A stretch of 64,000 nt of DNA from Chromatiales bacterium (GTDB taxonomy: Bacteria; Pseudomonadota; Gammaproteobacteria; Steroidobacterales; GCA-2729495): positions 248,001-312,000 of the forward strand of contig JAEUPZ010000033.1 of NCBI GenBank assembly GCA_016789885.1. Direction: 5' to 3'. Position 1 is the stretch's first letter. Every line of letters begins with the position of its first letter. The notes under the pieces are model-generated. The model was not told where the DNA came from. It did no database searches and saw nothing but the letters and a program-made list of their open reading frames with translations. A program made the position numbers and the translations under genes. Shown piece by piece: positions 36,962 to 45,852 of the stretch.

Positions 36962-37591
36962 TCAGCCGGGTCCGGGCGGTGGCCGCAGGCCTTCGCCGCC
37001 GGCCGTCCGCTCGGCTGCGAGCTCCGCCCGCAGCCTGCCCACGCCGGGGTGGAATCCCTCGGCATCTCCATAGTCGAGGAACTGGCGGTAGCGGGCGTGC
37101 GTGCCCAGCACCTTGCTGGCGTGCTTGATGGGGCACCAGTACTGCTCGGTGCGGGCGGCGATCTCGGCGGCGTAGGCGATGAGGCCGTTGGCGTAGGCGC
37201 AGTACGTGCAGTGCAGCCGCTCGAAGAAGTTCAGGTAGCCCAGGTGCCGGCGGTCGATGACGATGTAGTCCCGCCGCCGCACCTTCGCGATCCGGTACAG
37301 CGGAAAGCAGGCGGCCTGGTAGAGCGTGATGCCGAGGTCGAAGATGACGAGGGGCACGACCAGCGCGTAGATGAAGGGCGCCGAGGCGAAGTTGCGCAGC
37401 TCCCCGCCGGCCAGCCAGCGCAGCAGCCCGGTGCGCAGGCGGCGGTGCTGGTCGCGGGCCGCTGCGGTGAACTCGATGCGCCTGCCGACGAGGCGGAAGT
37501 GGATCGCCGCCTCCTGTTCGTGCAGCGCCGTGCGCAACTCGTCCTCCAGTGCGTTGAGCTGGCCGAGCAGGTGGCGGATGCGTTCGTTCAT
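36962..37591 (-). CDS. Conserved membrane protein with Cys motif
   Basis: A 209-residue protein starting at ATG 37591 (MNERIRHLLGQLNALEDELRTAL). After a helical N-terminal part and a FRLVGRRIEFTAAARDQHRRLR basic region come one or two membrane helices (ASAPFIYALVVPLVIFDLGITLYQ) and a C-terminal FFERLHCTYCAYANGL with a CxxC, plus EQYWCPIKHASK. Similar uncharacterised proteins occur widely in proteobacteria. Function unknown. Confidence 0.75.
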   Translation of the reverse strand: MNERIRHLLGQLNALEDELRTALHEQEAAIHFRLVGRRIEFTAAARDQHRRLRTGLLRWLAGGELRNFASAPFIYALVVPLVIFDLGITLYQAACFPLYRIAKVRRRDYIVIDRRHLGYLNFFERLHCTYCAYANGLIAYAAEIAARTEQYWCPIKHASKVLGTHARYRQFLDYGDAEGFHPGVGRLRAELAAERTAGGEGLRPPPGPG

Positions 37592-37658
37592 GTCGGGCCC
37601 TGGCGCCGGGCTGCGGTACACCGGCGCCCCGACTATACGCCGCAGTCCGGGGCCACCT

Positions 37659-40271
37659 TCAGGGCGTGGGGCCGCCGCCGGCCAGCCCTTCGACCGCGGC
37701 GCGCAGTGCCGCCGCCAGGGCCTCGGGATCCGGCTCACCGCCCGGGTGCGCCAGCAGGTTCTGCAGCGAAAGTGGCGGCCCGAAGCGGACGCTGATGCGC
37801 GCGGGCCGCGGCCACCGGGCGTTCCAGGGCCACGCACTGAAGCTGCCCTCGATCCAGGCAGGCACGACCGGGCAGCGCGACCCTGCCATCAGTACGCCCA
37901 CGCCGGGCAGGAACGGGGCGACCGCACCGGTGCGCGAGCGGCGGCCCTCCGGGAACCACACGAGCACGTCGCCCCGGGCCAGTACGGCCCGGCCGCAGGC
38001 CAGCGCGGCAGCGGGGCCGCGATCCGGGTCCACCGGAAAGACCCGCGTCGCGCGGCTGAAGAGGCGCCACAGCCAGCCCTGGAAGAGGATCGCCGTCCAG
38101 CCGGCCCAGTGGGTGGCCGGCAGCAGGCGCCACGGCAGCGCCGCTGCGATGGCCATCGGGTCGAGGTAGCTCGCGTGGTTCGGCGCGATGATCACCGGGC
38201 CCCTGGCCGGCAGGTGCTCCCGGCCCGACACCCGCAGCCGGAACACCAGGCGCAGCAGCAGGCGATCGACGGCGTAGGCCAGGCGACCGAAGGCCGCCAC
38301 CGGCCAGGGTGGTGGCGCCAGCGTTGCCGGCGTCGCTGCTTCGGGCGCGGCGGCGGCCGCGGGGGCGCCGGCCCCGGCGACGATCTCGCGCAGCAGGTCC
38401 CGCACCGTCAGCACCCGGGCGATGGCGTCGTCCGGTAGCGTCACGCCGAACTGCGCGCGGATCTCCAGCGTCAGCGCGAGCCACTCCAGGGAGTCGACCT
38501 GCAGGTCCAGCTGCGGGCTCGCATCCAGGCCGAACGGCTTACCGGCGAAGCGTCGCGCCAGCCACTCCCACGCCCGGGCGGCCAGCGGGTCCGCCAGCAG
38601 CGCTTCGTCCTCAACCGACGGCGCCGTGGCCGGGGCGGCCGCCAGCGCCCCGGCCTGCCGGTAGATCGCTGGCAGCTGGAAGCGCTGCAGCTTGCCCATG
38701 GTGGTGCGCGGCAGCGGCGTCGCCACCACGCGATACGCCGAGAGCCGCTGCCAGGGCGGGAGCGCCGTGGACAGCGTCTCGAGCTCCTCGCGGATCAGCG
38801 CGGCTTCGCGGGCGGCGCCCCGGGCGCGAATGGCGTCATCATCCGGCACGACGACGGCGGCCAGCTGGCCGTCGAGCTCGAAGAGCCCGACCTCGCGCAG
38901 CAGCGGGCTCGCCGCGTAGTGCGCCTCGACGGACTCGGGCAGCAGCTTCTTGCCATCGGCCAGCACCAGCAGTTCCCGCAGCCGGCCGGTGATGTGCAGG
39001 TAGCCCTCGTCATCGATGTGCCCCAGGTCGCCGGTGCGGAACCAGCCATCCGGGGTGAACGCGCCGCCGGTTGCCGCGGCGTCGTTCCAGTAGCCGGCGA
39101 AGATGTTCGCGCCGCGGGCCTGCACCTCGCCGGCCGGGTCGATCCGCAGCTCGACGCCGGGCAGCGGCCGGCCCGCCGATGCGTGGCGGACGTGGCCGCG
39201 CACGTTGAACGTGAGCACCGGCGCCGTTTCGCTGAGGCCGTAGCCGCTGAGGACCTCGTAGCCCAGCCCCTCGAGGCGCTGCGCGGTTGCCGGATCGAGC
39301 CTGGCACCGCCCGAGACCAGCAGGCGCAGCGTCGGACCGATGCCCCGGTGCACCGCTGCGAAGAGCCACCGGCCGGCCCGCAGGCCCGTGCGGCGCGTCA
39401 TGGCCGTCGACGCATCGAGCAGGCGGCGGAACAGGGCGCCGCCACGCCCGCCGCCCGCCCGGGCTTCGATTCCCGTGAGCAGTGCGCTGAAAAGCCGTGG
39501 CACGCCGATCAGCACCGTGGCGCCCGTGCTGCGGATGGCGGTGGTGAGTTGCGGGCCGGTCACGCCCGCGGGCAGCACCACGGCCGCGCCGGTGGCGACG
39601 CAGCCGAGCAGGCCGACCGTCAGTGGATACGCGTGGTGCAGCGGCAGCGGCAGCAGGACCCGGTCGGCGGGGCCCGCGAGGCCGGTGGCGGCCAGCGCCG
39701 CCACGTTGGCCAGCAGGTTCGCGTGGGAGAGCGGCACGCCCTTGGGCTTGCCGGTAGTGCCCGACGTATAGAGGAGGGTTGCCGTACCTTCGGGAAGTGG
39801 CCGGGTGGCGCGGGCCTGTATCGACCAGTGCCCGGGATCGGCGAGCGGCAGGCAGTGCCAGTCGGCACCGGGCCGGGCCATCAGCGACGCCTCGATGGCA
39901 GGCAGCGTGATGACGCGCCGGACGCCGGCGTCCTGCAGCAGCGCGGCGAGCGTCGCCGGTCCGGCCTGGGCGTCCAGCAGCACGGGGACCGCGCCGGACA
40001 GCAGGATCCCGAAGTACGCGACGACCCAGTCGGGCTGTGGCGCCGCGATCAGCGCCACGGGTTCGCCGCGGGTGGTACCGGCGGACTGCAGGATGGCCGC
40101 TGCGCTCCGGGCGCGTTCCAGCAGCTCGCGCCAGCCGAGCTGCCGGAGGCCGCCATCCGGCGCGAGTGCCAGGAGGGCCGGTGCGTCGCCCGAGGCAGCG
40201 GCGCGGCTCGCCAGCAGCGCCGCCAGCGTGTCGCCGGTCACCGGCGGGTTGTCCCGAGATCCGTCCTGCAT
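37659..40271 (-). CDS. Acyl-CoA/ACP ligase - acyl carrier domain - acyltransferase fusion
   Basis: An 870-residue three-part protein. Residues 1-560 are an ANL-superfamily AMP-binding enzyme with the ATP loop LYTSGTTGKPKG at 168-178, YGLSETAPV and the hinge GRLRELLVLADGKK. Residues ~590-650 are a carrier protein domain with QLDLQVDSLEWLAL, the Ser of DSL being the phosphopantetheine site. Residues ~690-870 are a PlsC-type acyltransferase with IAPNHASYLDP (HxxxxD-type) and FPEGRRSRTG. It could activate a fatty acid, load it on its own carrier and transfer it to a lysophospholipid or other acceptor. E. coli Aas has the acyltransferase first and no carrier domain, so this order is distinct. Divergent from the mgtA-like gene. 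Confidence 0.9.
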   Translation of the reverse strand: MQDGSRDNPPVTGDTLAALLASRAAASGDAPALLALAPDGGLRQLGWRELLERARSAAAILQSAGTTRGEPVALIAAPQPDWVVAYFGILLSGAVPVLLDAQAGPATLAALLQDAGVRRVITLPAIEASLMARPGADWHCLPLADPGHWSIQARATRPLPEGTATLLYTSGTTGKPKGVPLSHANLLANVAALAATGLAGPADRVLLPLPLHHAYPLTVGLLGCVATGAAVVLPAGVTGPQLTTAIRSTGATVLIGVPRLFSALLTGIEARAGGGRGGALFRRLLDASTAMTRRTGLRAGRWLFAAVHRGIGPTLRLLVSGGARLDPATAQRLEGLGYEVLSGYGLSETAPVLTFNVRGHVRHASAGRPLPGVELRIDPAGEVQARGANIFAGYWNDAAATGGAFTPDGWFRTGDLGHIDDEGYLHITGRLRELLVLADGKKLLPESVEAHYAASPLLREVGLFELDGQLAAVVVPDDDAIRARGAAREAALIREELETLSTALPPWQRLSAYRVVATPLPRTTMGKLQRFQLPAIYRQAGALAAAPATAPSVEDEALLADPLAARAWEWLARRFAGKPFGLDASPQLDLQVDSLEWLALTLEIRAQFGVTLPDDAIARVLTVRDLLREIVAGAGAPAAAAAPEAATPATLAPPPWPVAAFGRLAYAVDRLLLRLVFRLRVSGREHLPARGPVIIAPNHASYLDPMAIAAALPWRLLPATHWAGWTAILFQGWLWRLFSRATRVFPVDPDRGPAAALACGRAVLARGDVLVWFPEGRRSRTGAVAPFLPGVGVLMAGSRCPVVPAWIEGSFSAWPWNARWPRPARISVRFGPPLSLQNLLAHPGGEPDPEALAAALRAAVEGLAGGGPTP

Positions 40272-40363
40272 CCGGGTGCGCCTGTCTTCCTCCGGTCCGC
40301 GGCACGACTATACGGGACGCCCGCCGGTTCGCCGGCGGCCGCGTATTGGGGCACGATGGGGCC

Positions 40364-42907
40364 ATGGCGGCCGATCTGCGGGCGTACTGGGCGGCGGAAC
40401 CTGCCGCGCTGATCGAGGCGCTGGGCAGTGGTCCCGGCGGCCTGTCCGCCGACGCGGCGGCCGCGCGACGGACGGCCGCGGCCGGTCTGCCGGCGTCGAC
40501 CGCAGGCGGCCCGCGGCGGCTGCTGCTCCGCCAGCTGCAGAGCCCCCTCGTGCTGATCCTCGTGGCCGGCGCCAGTGTCTCGCTGGTGGTCCGCGAGTGG
40601 GTCGACGCCGCCATCATCCTCGCCATCGTTCTCGGCAGCGTGGCGCTGGGCTTCCTGCAGGAGTACCGGGCGTCCCGGGCAGTCGCCGCACTTCGCAGCC
40701 AGCTGGCCCTGCGGGTCCGGGTCGTCCGCGATGGCCGTGAACAGGTCGTGCCGGCGCCCGACGTCGTGCCCGGCGACATCGTCCTGCTGGCCGCAGGCAA
40801 CCTCGTGCCCGGTGACGGCGTCGTGCTCGAGGCGCGGGACTTCCTCGTGGTCGAGTCCAGCCTCACGGGCGAGTCCTTCCCCGTGGAGAAGCGGCCGGGG
40901 ACGGTGCCGGAGTCGGCGCCCCTCACGGGGCGCAGCAACGCGGTGTTCCTCGGCACCTCAGTGCGCAGCGGTACCGCCCGCGTGCTGCTGGTCCGGACCG
41001 GCGCCGACACGGAGCTCGGGGCCATCGCGGGCCGCCTCGCCAGCGCCGAACCCGAGACGGCCTTCGCCCGCGGCATCCGGCAGTTCGGCTACCTGCTGTT
41101 GCGGGTCATGCTGGTGATGGTGGTTTTCGTCCTCGTCGTGAACGAGTGGCTGGGACGGCCCCTGCTTGAGTCGCTGCTGTTCGCCATGGCGCTCGCCGTC
41201 GGGCTGTCCCCGGAGCTGCTGCCGGCCATCGTCAGCGTGACGCTGTCGCGCGGGGCGCGGGAGATGGCGAGGCGCGGCGTCATCGTCGCGCGGCTCGAGG
41301 CCATCGAGGACCTGGGCTCGATGGACGTCCTGTGCACCGACAAGACCGGCACGCTGACCGTCGGGGTCCTCGAACTGGAGGGCGCCGTGGGCCCCGACGG
41401 CCAGCCCGACGCCGGGGTGCTGCGGCTCGCGGCACTGAATGCCCGGCTGGAGACCGGCATCGAGAACCCGCTGGATGCGGCCATCGTCGCGGCCGCTGAT
41501 CGCGCCGGGGTCGACGCGGCCGGCATCACCAAGGTCGACGAGATCCCGTACGACTTCATCCGCAAGCGGCTGACCATCGTGGTCGCCGGGGCCGATGCCG
41601 CGGATGCGCACCTCGTCATCACCAAGGGCGCCTTTGCCGAAGTGCTGTCCGGGTGCACGCACGTGGAGCAGGGTGGCGAGGCCCGGCCCCTCGACGCCGC
41701 GCTGCGCCAGCAGTTCGAGGGCGTCGTCCGCGCGCGCGGCGACGAGGGCTGCCGGGTGCTGGCCCTGGCGACGCGCCGTATCGCGGCCCGTACCCGCTAC
41801 GGGTTTGCCGACGAGGCCGGCATGACCTTCCGCGGCTTCCTCGTGTTCCGTGATCCGCCGAAGCCCGGCGCCGCGGCGGCGATCGCGGCGCTCGCCGCCG
41901 CGGGGGTCCGGACCAAGGTCATCACTGGCGACAACCGTTACGTCTCCGCCCACCTGGCGCGGGAGGTCGGGCTCGATCCGGCCGGCATGGTCACCGGCAA
42001 CGAGATCGCCGCCATGCGTGACGAGGCGCTCTGGCAGCGTGCCGAGGCGGCCGACCTCTTCGTGGAGGTCGATCCCCAGCAGAAGGAGCGCATCGTCCGG
42101 GCCCTGCAGCAGCGCGGTCACGCCGTGGGCTACCTCGGCGACGGCATCAACGACGCGCCGGCACTGCGCGCCGCGGACGTCGGCATCTCGGTGTCGGGCG
42201 CCGTGGACGTGGCGCGCGAGAGTGCGGACGTGGTACTGCTCGGGCCTGATCTCGACGTGCTGCGCATGGGGGTCGCCGATGGCCGCCACACGTTCGCGAA
42301 CACGCTGAAGTACATCGGCATCACCACCAGCGCCAACTTCGGGAACATGGTCAGCATGGCCATGGCGACGCCGCTGCTGCCGTTCCTGCCGCTGGCGGCC
42401 AAGCAGATCCTGCTCAACAACTTCCTCTCCGACGTACCGTCGATCTTCATCTCGTCCGACCGGGTGGACCGGGAACAGCTTGTGGTGCCGCGGCAGTGGC
42501 GGCTTCGTGAGGTCCGCCGCTTCATGCTGGTGTTCGGGCTCCTGAGTACCGTGTTCGACCTGGCCACGTTCGCCGTACTGCTGCTGGTGTTCGAGGCCGG
42601 CGAGGCCCTGTTCCAGACGGCGTGGTTCGTGGTGTCGCTGCTGACGGAGCTGGCCGTCGTCCTTTCCCTCAGGACCAGCGTTCCCTGCTGGCGCAGCGTT
42701 CCGTCCGGGCCGCTCCTCGCTGCGACGGTCCTCGTCGGCTTCCTCGGCATGGCATCGCCCTACCTGGGCGGCGCTTCTGCCCTGTTCGGGCTGGTGCCCC
42801 TGCCAGCGGCCCTCGCTGCCGCCATGGCGCTGATCGTGGGTGCCTACCTGCTGGCTACCGAAGTGGCCAAGGCCTGGTTCTTCCGTCGCTGGTCGGCGCT
42901 GTACTGA
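40364..42907 (+). CDS. mgtA: P-type ATPase of the Mg2+ (P3B) type
   Basis: An 847-residue P-type ATPase. Residues ~100-180 form the actuator domain with VVESSLTGESFPVEK; the phosphorylated Asp326 lies in VLCTDKTGTLT, preceded by AVGLSPELLPAIVSVTLSRGA, the M4 signature seen in MgtA/MgtB. ITGDNRYVSAHLA, GYLGDGINDAPALRAADVGISV and LLNNFLSDVPSIF complete the pattern. Substrate is most likely Mg2+, though the family symbol is given on sequence resemblance only. ATG 40364 is chosen since the longer frame lacks homology-like sequence. Confidence 0.87.
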   Translation: MAADLRAYWAAEPAALIEALGSGPGGLSADAAAARRTAAAGLPASTAGGPRRLLLRQLQSPLVLILVAGASVSLVVREWVDAAIILAIVLGSVALGFLQEYRASRAVAALRSQLALRVRVVRDGREQVVPAPDVVPGDIVLLAAGNLVPGDGVVLEARDFLVVESSLTGESFPVEKRPGTVPESAPLTGRSNAVFLGTSVRSGTARVLLVRTGADTELGAIAGRLASAEPETAFARGIRQFGYLLLRVMLVMVVFVLVVNEWLGRPLLESLLFAMALAVGLSPELLPAIVSVTLSRGAREMARRGVIVARLEAIEDLGSMDVLCTDKTGTLTVGVLELEGAVGPDGQPDAGVLRLAALNARLETGIENPLDAAIVAAADRAGVDAAGITKVDEIPYDFIRKRLTIVVAGADAADAHLVITKGAFAEVLSGCTHVEQGGEARPLDAALRQQFEGVVRARGDEGCRVLALATRRIAARTRYGFADEAGMTFRGFLVFRDPPKPGAAAAIAALAAAGVRTKVITGDNRYVSAHLAREVGLDPAGMVTGNEIAAMRDEALWQRAEAADLFVEVDPQQKERIVRALQQRGHAVGYLGDGINDAPALRAADVGISVSGAVDVARESADVVLLGPDLDVLRMGVADGRHTFANTLKYIGITTSANFGNMVSMAMATPLLPFLPLAAKQILLNNFLSDVPSIFISSDRVDREQLVVPRQWRLREVRRFMLVFGLLSTVFDLATFAVLLLVFEAGEALFQTAWFVVSLLTELAVVLSLRTSVPCWRSVPSGPLLAATVLVGFLGMASPYLGGASALFGLVPLPAALAAAMALIVGAYLLATEVAKAWFFRRWSALY

Positions 42908-42953
42908 CGTTGCGTGGCCGGGCGCCCCGGCTCGCGAGGGCCCTGAACGACAA

Positions 42954-42983
42954 GGCCCCGGCCACCTTGCGGCGGCCGGGGCC
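42954..42983. terminator. Stem-loop between convergent mgtA-like and ompWA genes
   Basis: GGCCCCGGCC / GGCCGGGGCC, a 10-bp perfect stem with a 10-nt loop, in the 103-bp gap between two convergent genes. On the minus strand it is followed by TTGT, a short T run. Its T tract is weak, so a bidirectional role is plausible but not certain. Confidence 0.7.
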
Positions 42984-43010
42984 CTGGCCGTCGATCGCGG
43001 ATGCGGGCCG

Positions 43011-44204
43011 TCAGTTCGGCTGGTCGCAGTCCGTCCGCCTCAGGACCACGCGGCGGTTGAGCCGGCGCCCCTCGGCAGTGCCGTTGTCAGCGATGGGATC
43101 GCTCATCCCCTTGCCGACCACCGTCAGCCGACCCGGTGCGATGCCCCGCTCCTCGAGGTACTTCGCGACGGTTGCTGCGCGGCGCTCCGACAGCTGCTGG
43201 TTGTAGGCTTCCGGGCCCACGTTGTCCGTATGGCCGGTCACGGTGCCGGAGATGAACTTCAGCCGCTTCAGGTTCTCGACCACCTCGTCGAGGATGACCT
43301 TGTCTTCCGCCGTCAGGTCGGCCGAGCCGAAGGCGAACTGCAGCTGGCGGGTGACGTCGCAGGAACAGCCCTGCGGTCCGACCCGGTCGCCCCGCGGCGT
43401 GTCGGGGCACTGGTCCTTGGCATCGACGACACCGTCGCCGTCGCCGTCGGCCGGCGGCGGCGGGGGCGGCGGAGGCGGAGCCGCCCGGGCCGGCGCGGCC
43501 GCAGCCACGGGGGCCGCGGCGGCCGCCGCCACGGGCGCGGCCTTCTTCTTGCCGAAGCGGACGCCCAGCTGTGCCTGGTAGATCCACGGGTCGATCTCGA
43601 CGGTGCCGATGTCCGTGCCGTTAATCGAGGCATCGCTGTCGATGTCGATGTACCGGGCGACCAGGTTCACGAACACGGTGTCGGTCAGGCCGATGTCCAT
43701 GCCCACCTGGCCGGCAAGTCCGAAGGAATCATCGAGCTCCAGGTCAGCACCCCCCAGCGGGCCAGTCGTACCCTCGCTGAAGATGGTGGTGTAGTTCAGA
43801 CCGGCACCGACGTAGGGCCGGAAGCGGCCGTCGGGGTTGAAGTGGTACTGCAGGCTCAGCGTCGGGGGCAGGTGCTTGACGTCACCGATGCGGGCAGTCC
43901 CCTCGGCGCCATCCACGTCCTCCAGGTCCACGTCGTGGCTGAAGGGGAACGAGGCCAGCAACTCCACGCCGAGATGCCGGGTGATCATGTAGGTCGCCTC
44001 GACCGTCGCCGACACACCGGTGTCGACCTGGATCTCGTTGACGTCGGGGCCGTCCCTGAGGGTGAGATTGTCACTCTTCGGATCGACGACGCCGATACCG
44101 CCGCGGAAGATCTAGTCGCCCTTCTCGGCGAGGGCAGTCGACGTCTGGGCCGAAAGGCCAATGGCCGCGATGGCGAGGGCCAGCTGCAAGCGAGTCGGTT
44201 TCAT
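43011..44204 (-). pseudogene. OmpW-OmpA fusion outer-membrane protein interrupted by an in-frame amber codon
   Basis: The frame from ATG 44204 encodes a signal peptide (MKPTRLQLALAIAAIGLSA ... ALAEKGD), then TAG at 44114-44112, then continues in the same frame to 43011 without another stop. After the TAG comes an OmpW-type barrel (GIGVVDPKSDNLTL, YMITRHLGVELLASFPF, GRFRPYVGAGLNY), an Ala/Pro linker, a thrombospondin type 3-like calcium segment (DGDGDGVVDAKDQCPDTP) and an OmpA-C peptidoglycan-binding domain (GHTDNVG, LSERRA). Other OmpW proteins read GDW here, so a single G-to-A change from TGG is the obvious explanation. Either the gene is inactivated, the amber is read through, or the base call is wrong. 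Without the TAG it would encode 397 residues. Confidence 0.82.
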
Positions 44205-44431
44205 GGTCCTTGTGTCCTGTGGGTGTAGAAACACCGGCCCCACTGCTGCCGGCGCCGGGACGATGATGCATATGCGGTCGCCCCGGCGGCACTGTGAGAA
44301 ACCCTTATGCCGAGGCCCGGCCCCGGGCCCGGTGGCGCGGTGACATGTCCCCCCGCGCCGGGGATGACGGCGCCGCGCCACGCCATCCGGCGGGGCGGCG
44401 GGACATAACGCAGCGGGGCGCCGTCGCAGGC

Positions 44432-44462
44432 GTTTACACGCGCCCTGTCCGGTTCTGTAAAC
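44432..44462 (+). promoter_or_regulatory. Inverted repeat upstream of the first small PEP-CTERM gene, candidate enhancer site
   Basis: GTTTACA (44432-44438) and TGTAAAC (44456-44462) form a perfect inverted repeat with 17 nt between. The left half lies 70 bp upstream of a sigma-54 -24 element; the same half-site occurs 72 bp before the next gene's sigma-54 element. This fits an activator binding site for a bacterial enhancer-binding protein. Confidence 0.7.
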
Positions 44463-44501
44463 ACCCTCGCAAGTCGTTGTTCCGCCGGGGCATCGGCGGG
44501 C

Positions 44502-44517
44502 TGGCACGGCCATTGCA
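44502..44517 (+). promoter_or_regulatory. Sigma-54 (-24/-12) promoter of the first small PEP-CTERM gene
   Basis: TGGCAC-N5-TTGCA, exactly the sigma-54 consensus with the invariant GG and GC at 44503-44504 and 44515-44516. It lies 52 bp upstream of the ATG, leaving a ~40-nt leader. Confidence 0.88.
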
Positions 44518-44568
44518 ACTACCGTCCCCGAGAGCGCAATCGCTCACGGAATGAGACGGAGATCACGG

Positions 44569-45252
44569 ATGAAGACCAAGACCGCCTTCCAGTCGCTGTA
44601 CGGCCTCGCGGGGCTTCTGCTGCTGGCCACGAGTGCCGAGGCCGTGCCGCTGAAGGCCACCGGTTTCGAGTACCCCACCGGCGTGACGCAGGCCACCATC
44701 GTCAACGGGGTCCCGGCCCTCAACAAGCGGGTGTACGCCGGTGGCTTCGTGGTGCAGAACCTGGCGACCAACGGGTCGTTCGTCGCCTGGTGCGTCGACA
44801 TCTTCCAGCCGATCAACTTCGGCGAGACGGTGAACGACTACACGCTGACGACCGGTGTCGCTGCCTTCGGTGCGGCCCGCAGCGATGCCATCGGCCGCCT
44901 CGCGACGCTGGCTCTTGGCCAGGTCAACAACGCGGCGACCTCGGGCGCCTTCCAGCTGGCCCTCTGGGAGCTCGTGAACGAGCTCACCGGCAACGCGCTG
45001 AACCTGTCGGCCAACAACTTCCGCGCCGGCAGCGTGACCAACGGTTCGGCCCCCATCGCCCAGGGCTGGCTGAACGGCATCGCCAACATCAGCAGCCAGT
45101 ACACGGTCAGCGTGTGGCAGAGCCGCAGCCGACAGGACCTGGTCGTGTTCGAGCGCGTCCGGGTGCCGGAGCCCGGTTCCCTGGCGCTGGCCGTCGTCGG
45201 CCTGGCCATGGTTCTCACTCTGCAGCGGCGGCGGCAGCTGGCGCGACGGTAG
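44569..45252 (+). CDS. Small PEP-CTERM surface protein with thioester-domain-like Cys/Gln motifs
   Basis: A 227-residue exported protein: signal peptide (MKTKTAFQSLYGLAGLLLLATSAEA), a mature beta-rich domain, and the sorting signal RVPEPGSLALAVVGLAMVL followed by an RRR tail, the canonical PEP-CTERM for exosortase processing. The mature part holds a single Cys, Cys75 in FVAWCVDIF, and Gln129 in SGAFQLALWELV, 54 residues apart. This pair resembles the Cys and Gln that form the internal thioester of Gram-positive TED adhesins (there TQxAxW). The bond is a hypothesis. Expression is predicted to need RpoN and an enhancer-binding protein, in line with reported RpoN/PrsK-PrsR control of PEP-CTERM genes. 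Confidence 0.85.
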   Translation: MKTKTAFQSLYGLAGLLLLATSAEAVPLKATGFEYPTGVTQATIVNGVPALNKRVYAGGFVVQNLATNGSFVAWCVDIFQPINFGETVNDYTLTTGVAAFGAARSDAIGRLATLALGQVNNAATSGAFQLALWELVNELTGNALNLSANNFRAGSVTNGSAPIAQGWLNGIANISSQYTVSVWQSRSRQDLVVFERVRVPEPGSLALAVVGLAMVLTLQRRRQLARR

Positions 45253-45546
45253 GCGGAGCGGCCCGGCCAAGCTGGCCCACGAGAAGACCAGCGCCGGGCC
45301 TTCACCGGTCACCCAGGGAGAAGGGCACGGGTTCCGCGCCGGCCGCCAGAGCCGGGACGAACCCGGGCCAGAACAAGCCGCCGGAGAGCGGTGACGTGCC
45401 AGGCAGAGGGACAGGACGGAACGACGCGGCAGAACAACGAGAACAGTCGGGATCGACAAGAAGAACAGGACGAGCAACACCCGCGGCTGGCGGGGGAAGT
45501 GCGGGAGCCGGGGGAAGTCCGGCCGCAACCGGGTGAGTGGTCCGCA
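45253..45546. other. Intergenic region, purine-rich and T-poor, no gene seen
   Basis: Between the first PEP-CTERM gene and its downstream repeat. The plus strand around 45395-45485 is very poor in T and rich in A and G, for instance GGAACGACGCGGCAGAACAA, which is unlike the rest of the window. The open frame that crosses it has no start codon or ribosome site and a strongly charged low-complexity composition, so I do not call a protein. It could be part of a long 3' untranslated leader or an RNA. Confidence 0.6.
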
Positions 45547-45702
45547 GGTAGAAGTAGAAGAAACAGAAAAACTACAAGGCGTCAGCAGCCGGCCCCGCGG
45601 GCACGAATCCTGCCCGGTGGTACAAGAACAAGAACCGCCGCTGCTGCAACCGCGGACCCGAGCCGAAGCCCCGCCCCGTGCGGGGCTTCGCTTTTCCGGG
45701 CG
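45547..45702 (+). repeat. Downstream repeat, copy 1 (156 bp) with terminator
   Basis: The copy starts at GGTAGAAGTAG (45547) and the near-identical part from 45572 to 45702 differs from copy 2 at only a few positions plus one 6-bp AACAAG unit (two here, three in copy 2). It ends with the terminator at 45665-45695. It lies between the two paralogous PEP-CTERM genes. Confidence 0.88.
45665..45695 (+). terminator. Rho-independent terminator after the first small PEP-CTERM gene
   Basis: GAAGCCCCGC / GCGGGGCTTC 10-bp stem with a CCCGT loop, followed by GCTTTT. It is part of the downstream repeat and is 413 bp beyond the PEP-CTERM stop codon. Confidence 0.88.
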
Positions 45703-45710
45703 TCGGCCGG

Positions 45711-45743
45711 GTTTACATGCGCGCGCCGCCTGCCATTGTCAAA
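45711..45743 (+). promoter_or_regulatory. GTTTACA element, candidate enhancer site of the second PEP-CTERM gene
   Basis: GTTTACATGCGC (45711-45722) repeats GTTTACACGCGC found upstream of the first PEP-CTERM gene. A degenerate inverted partner, TGTCAAA, starts at 45737 (TGTAAAC in the other). The spacing to the sigma-54 element is 72 bp, against 70 bp in the first. Confidence 0.6.
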
Positions 45744-45782
45744 TGGCGCCAAGCCCCTGTTTCTCCGACGCCGAAGGCGGAC

Positions 45783-45798
45783 TGGCATAACGCTTGCA
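45783..45798 (+). promoter_or_regulatory. Sigma-54 (-24/-12) promoter of the second PEP-CTERM gene
   Basis: TGGCAT-N5-TTGCA, with the invariant GG and GC and the right spacing. One base differs from the consensus TGGCAC. It lies 54 bp upstream of the ATG, the same distance as in the first gene. Confidence 0.85.
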
Positions 45799-45852
45799 GC
45801 AGTTCATACCGTTACAGGCGGTCCCTGCCGCCGATGCGAGAAGCAGATCACC

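Noticed and set aside
44015-44017. GTG at 44015 as the true start of the OmpW-OmpA gene
   Set aside because: It would leave the outer-membrane protein without a signal peptide, and homology-like sequence continues upstream to the amber codon.
45572-45702. Lys-Asn-rich reading frame inside the downstream repeat as a small protein
   Set aside because: TAG codons precede it in frame, with no start codon or ribosome site; it is shared by both copies because the DNA is shared.
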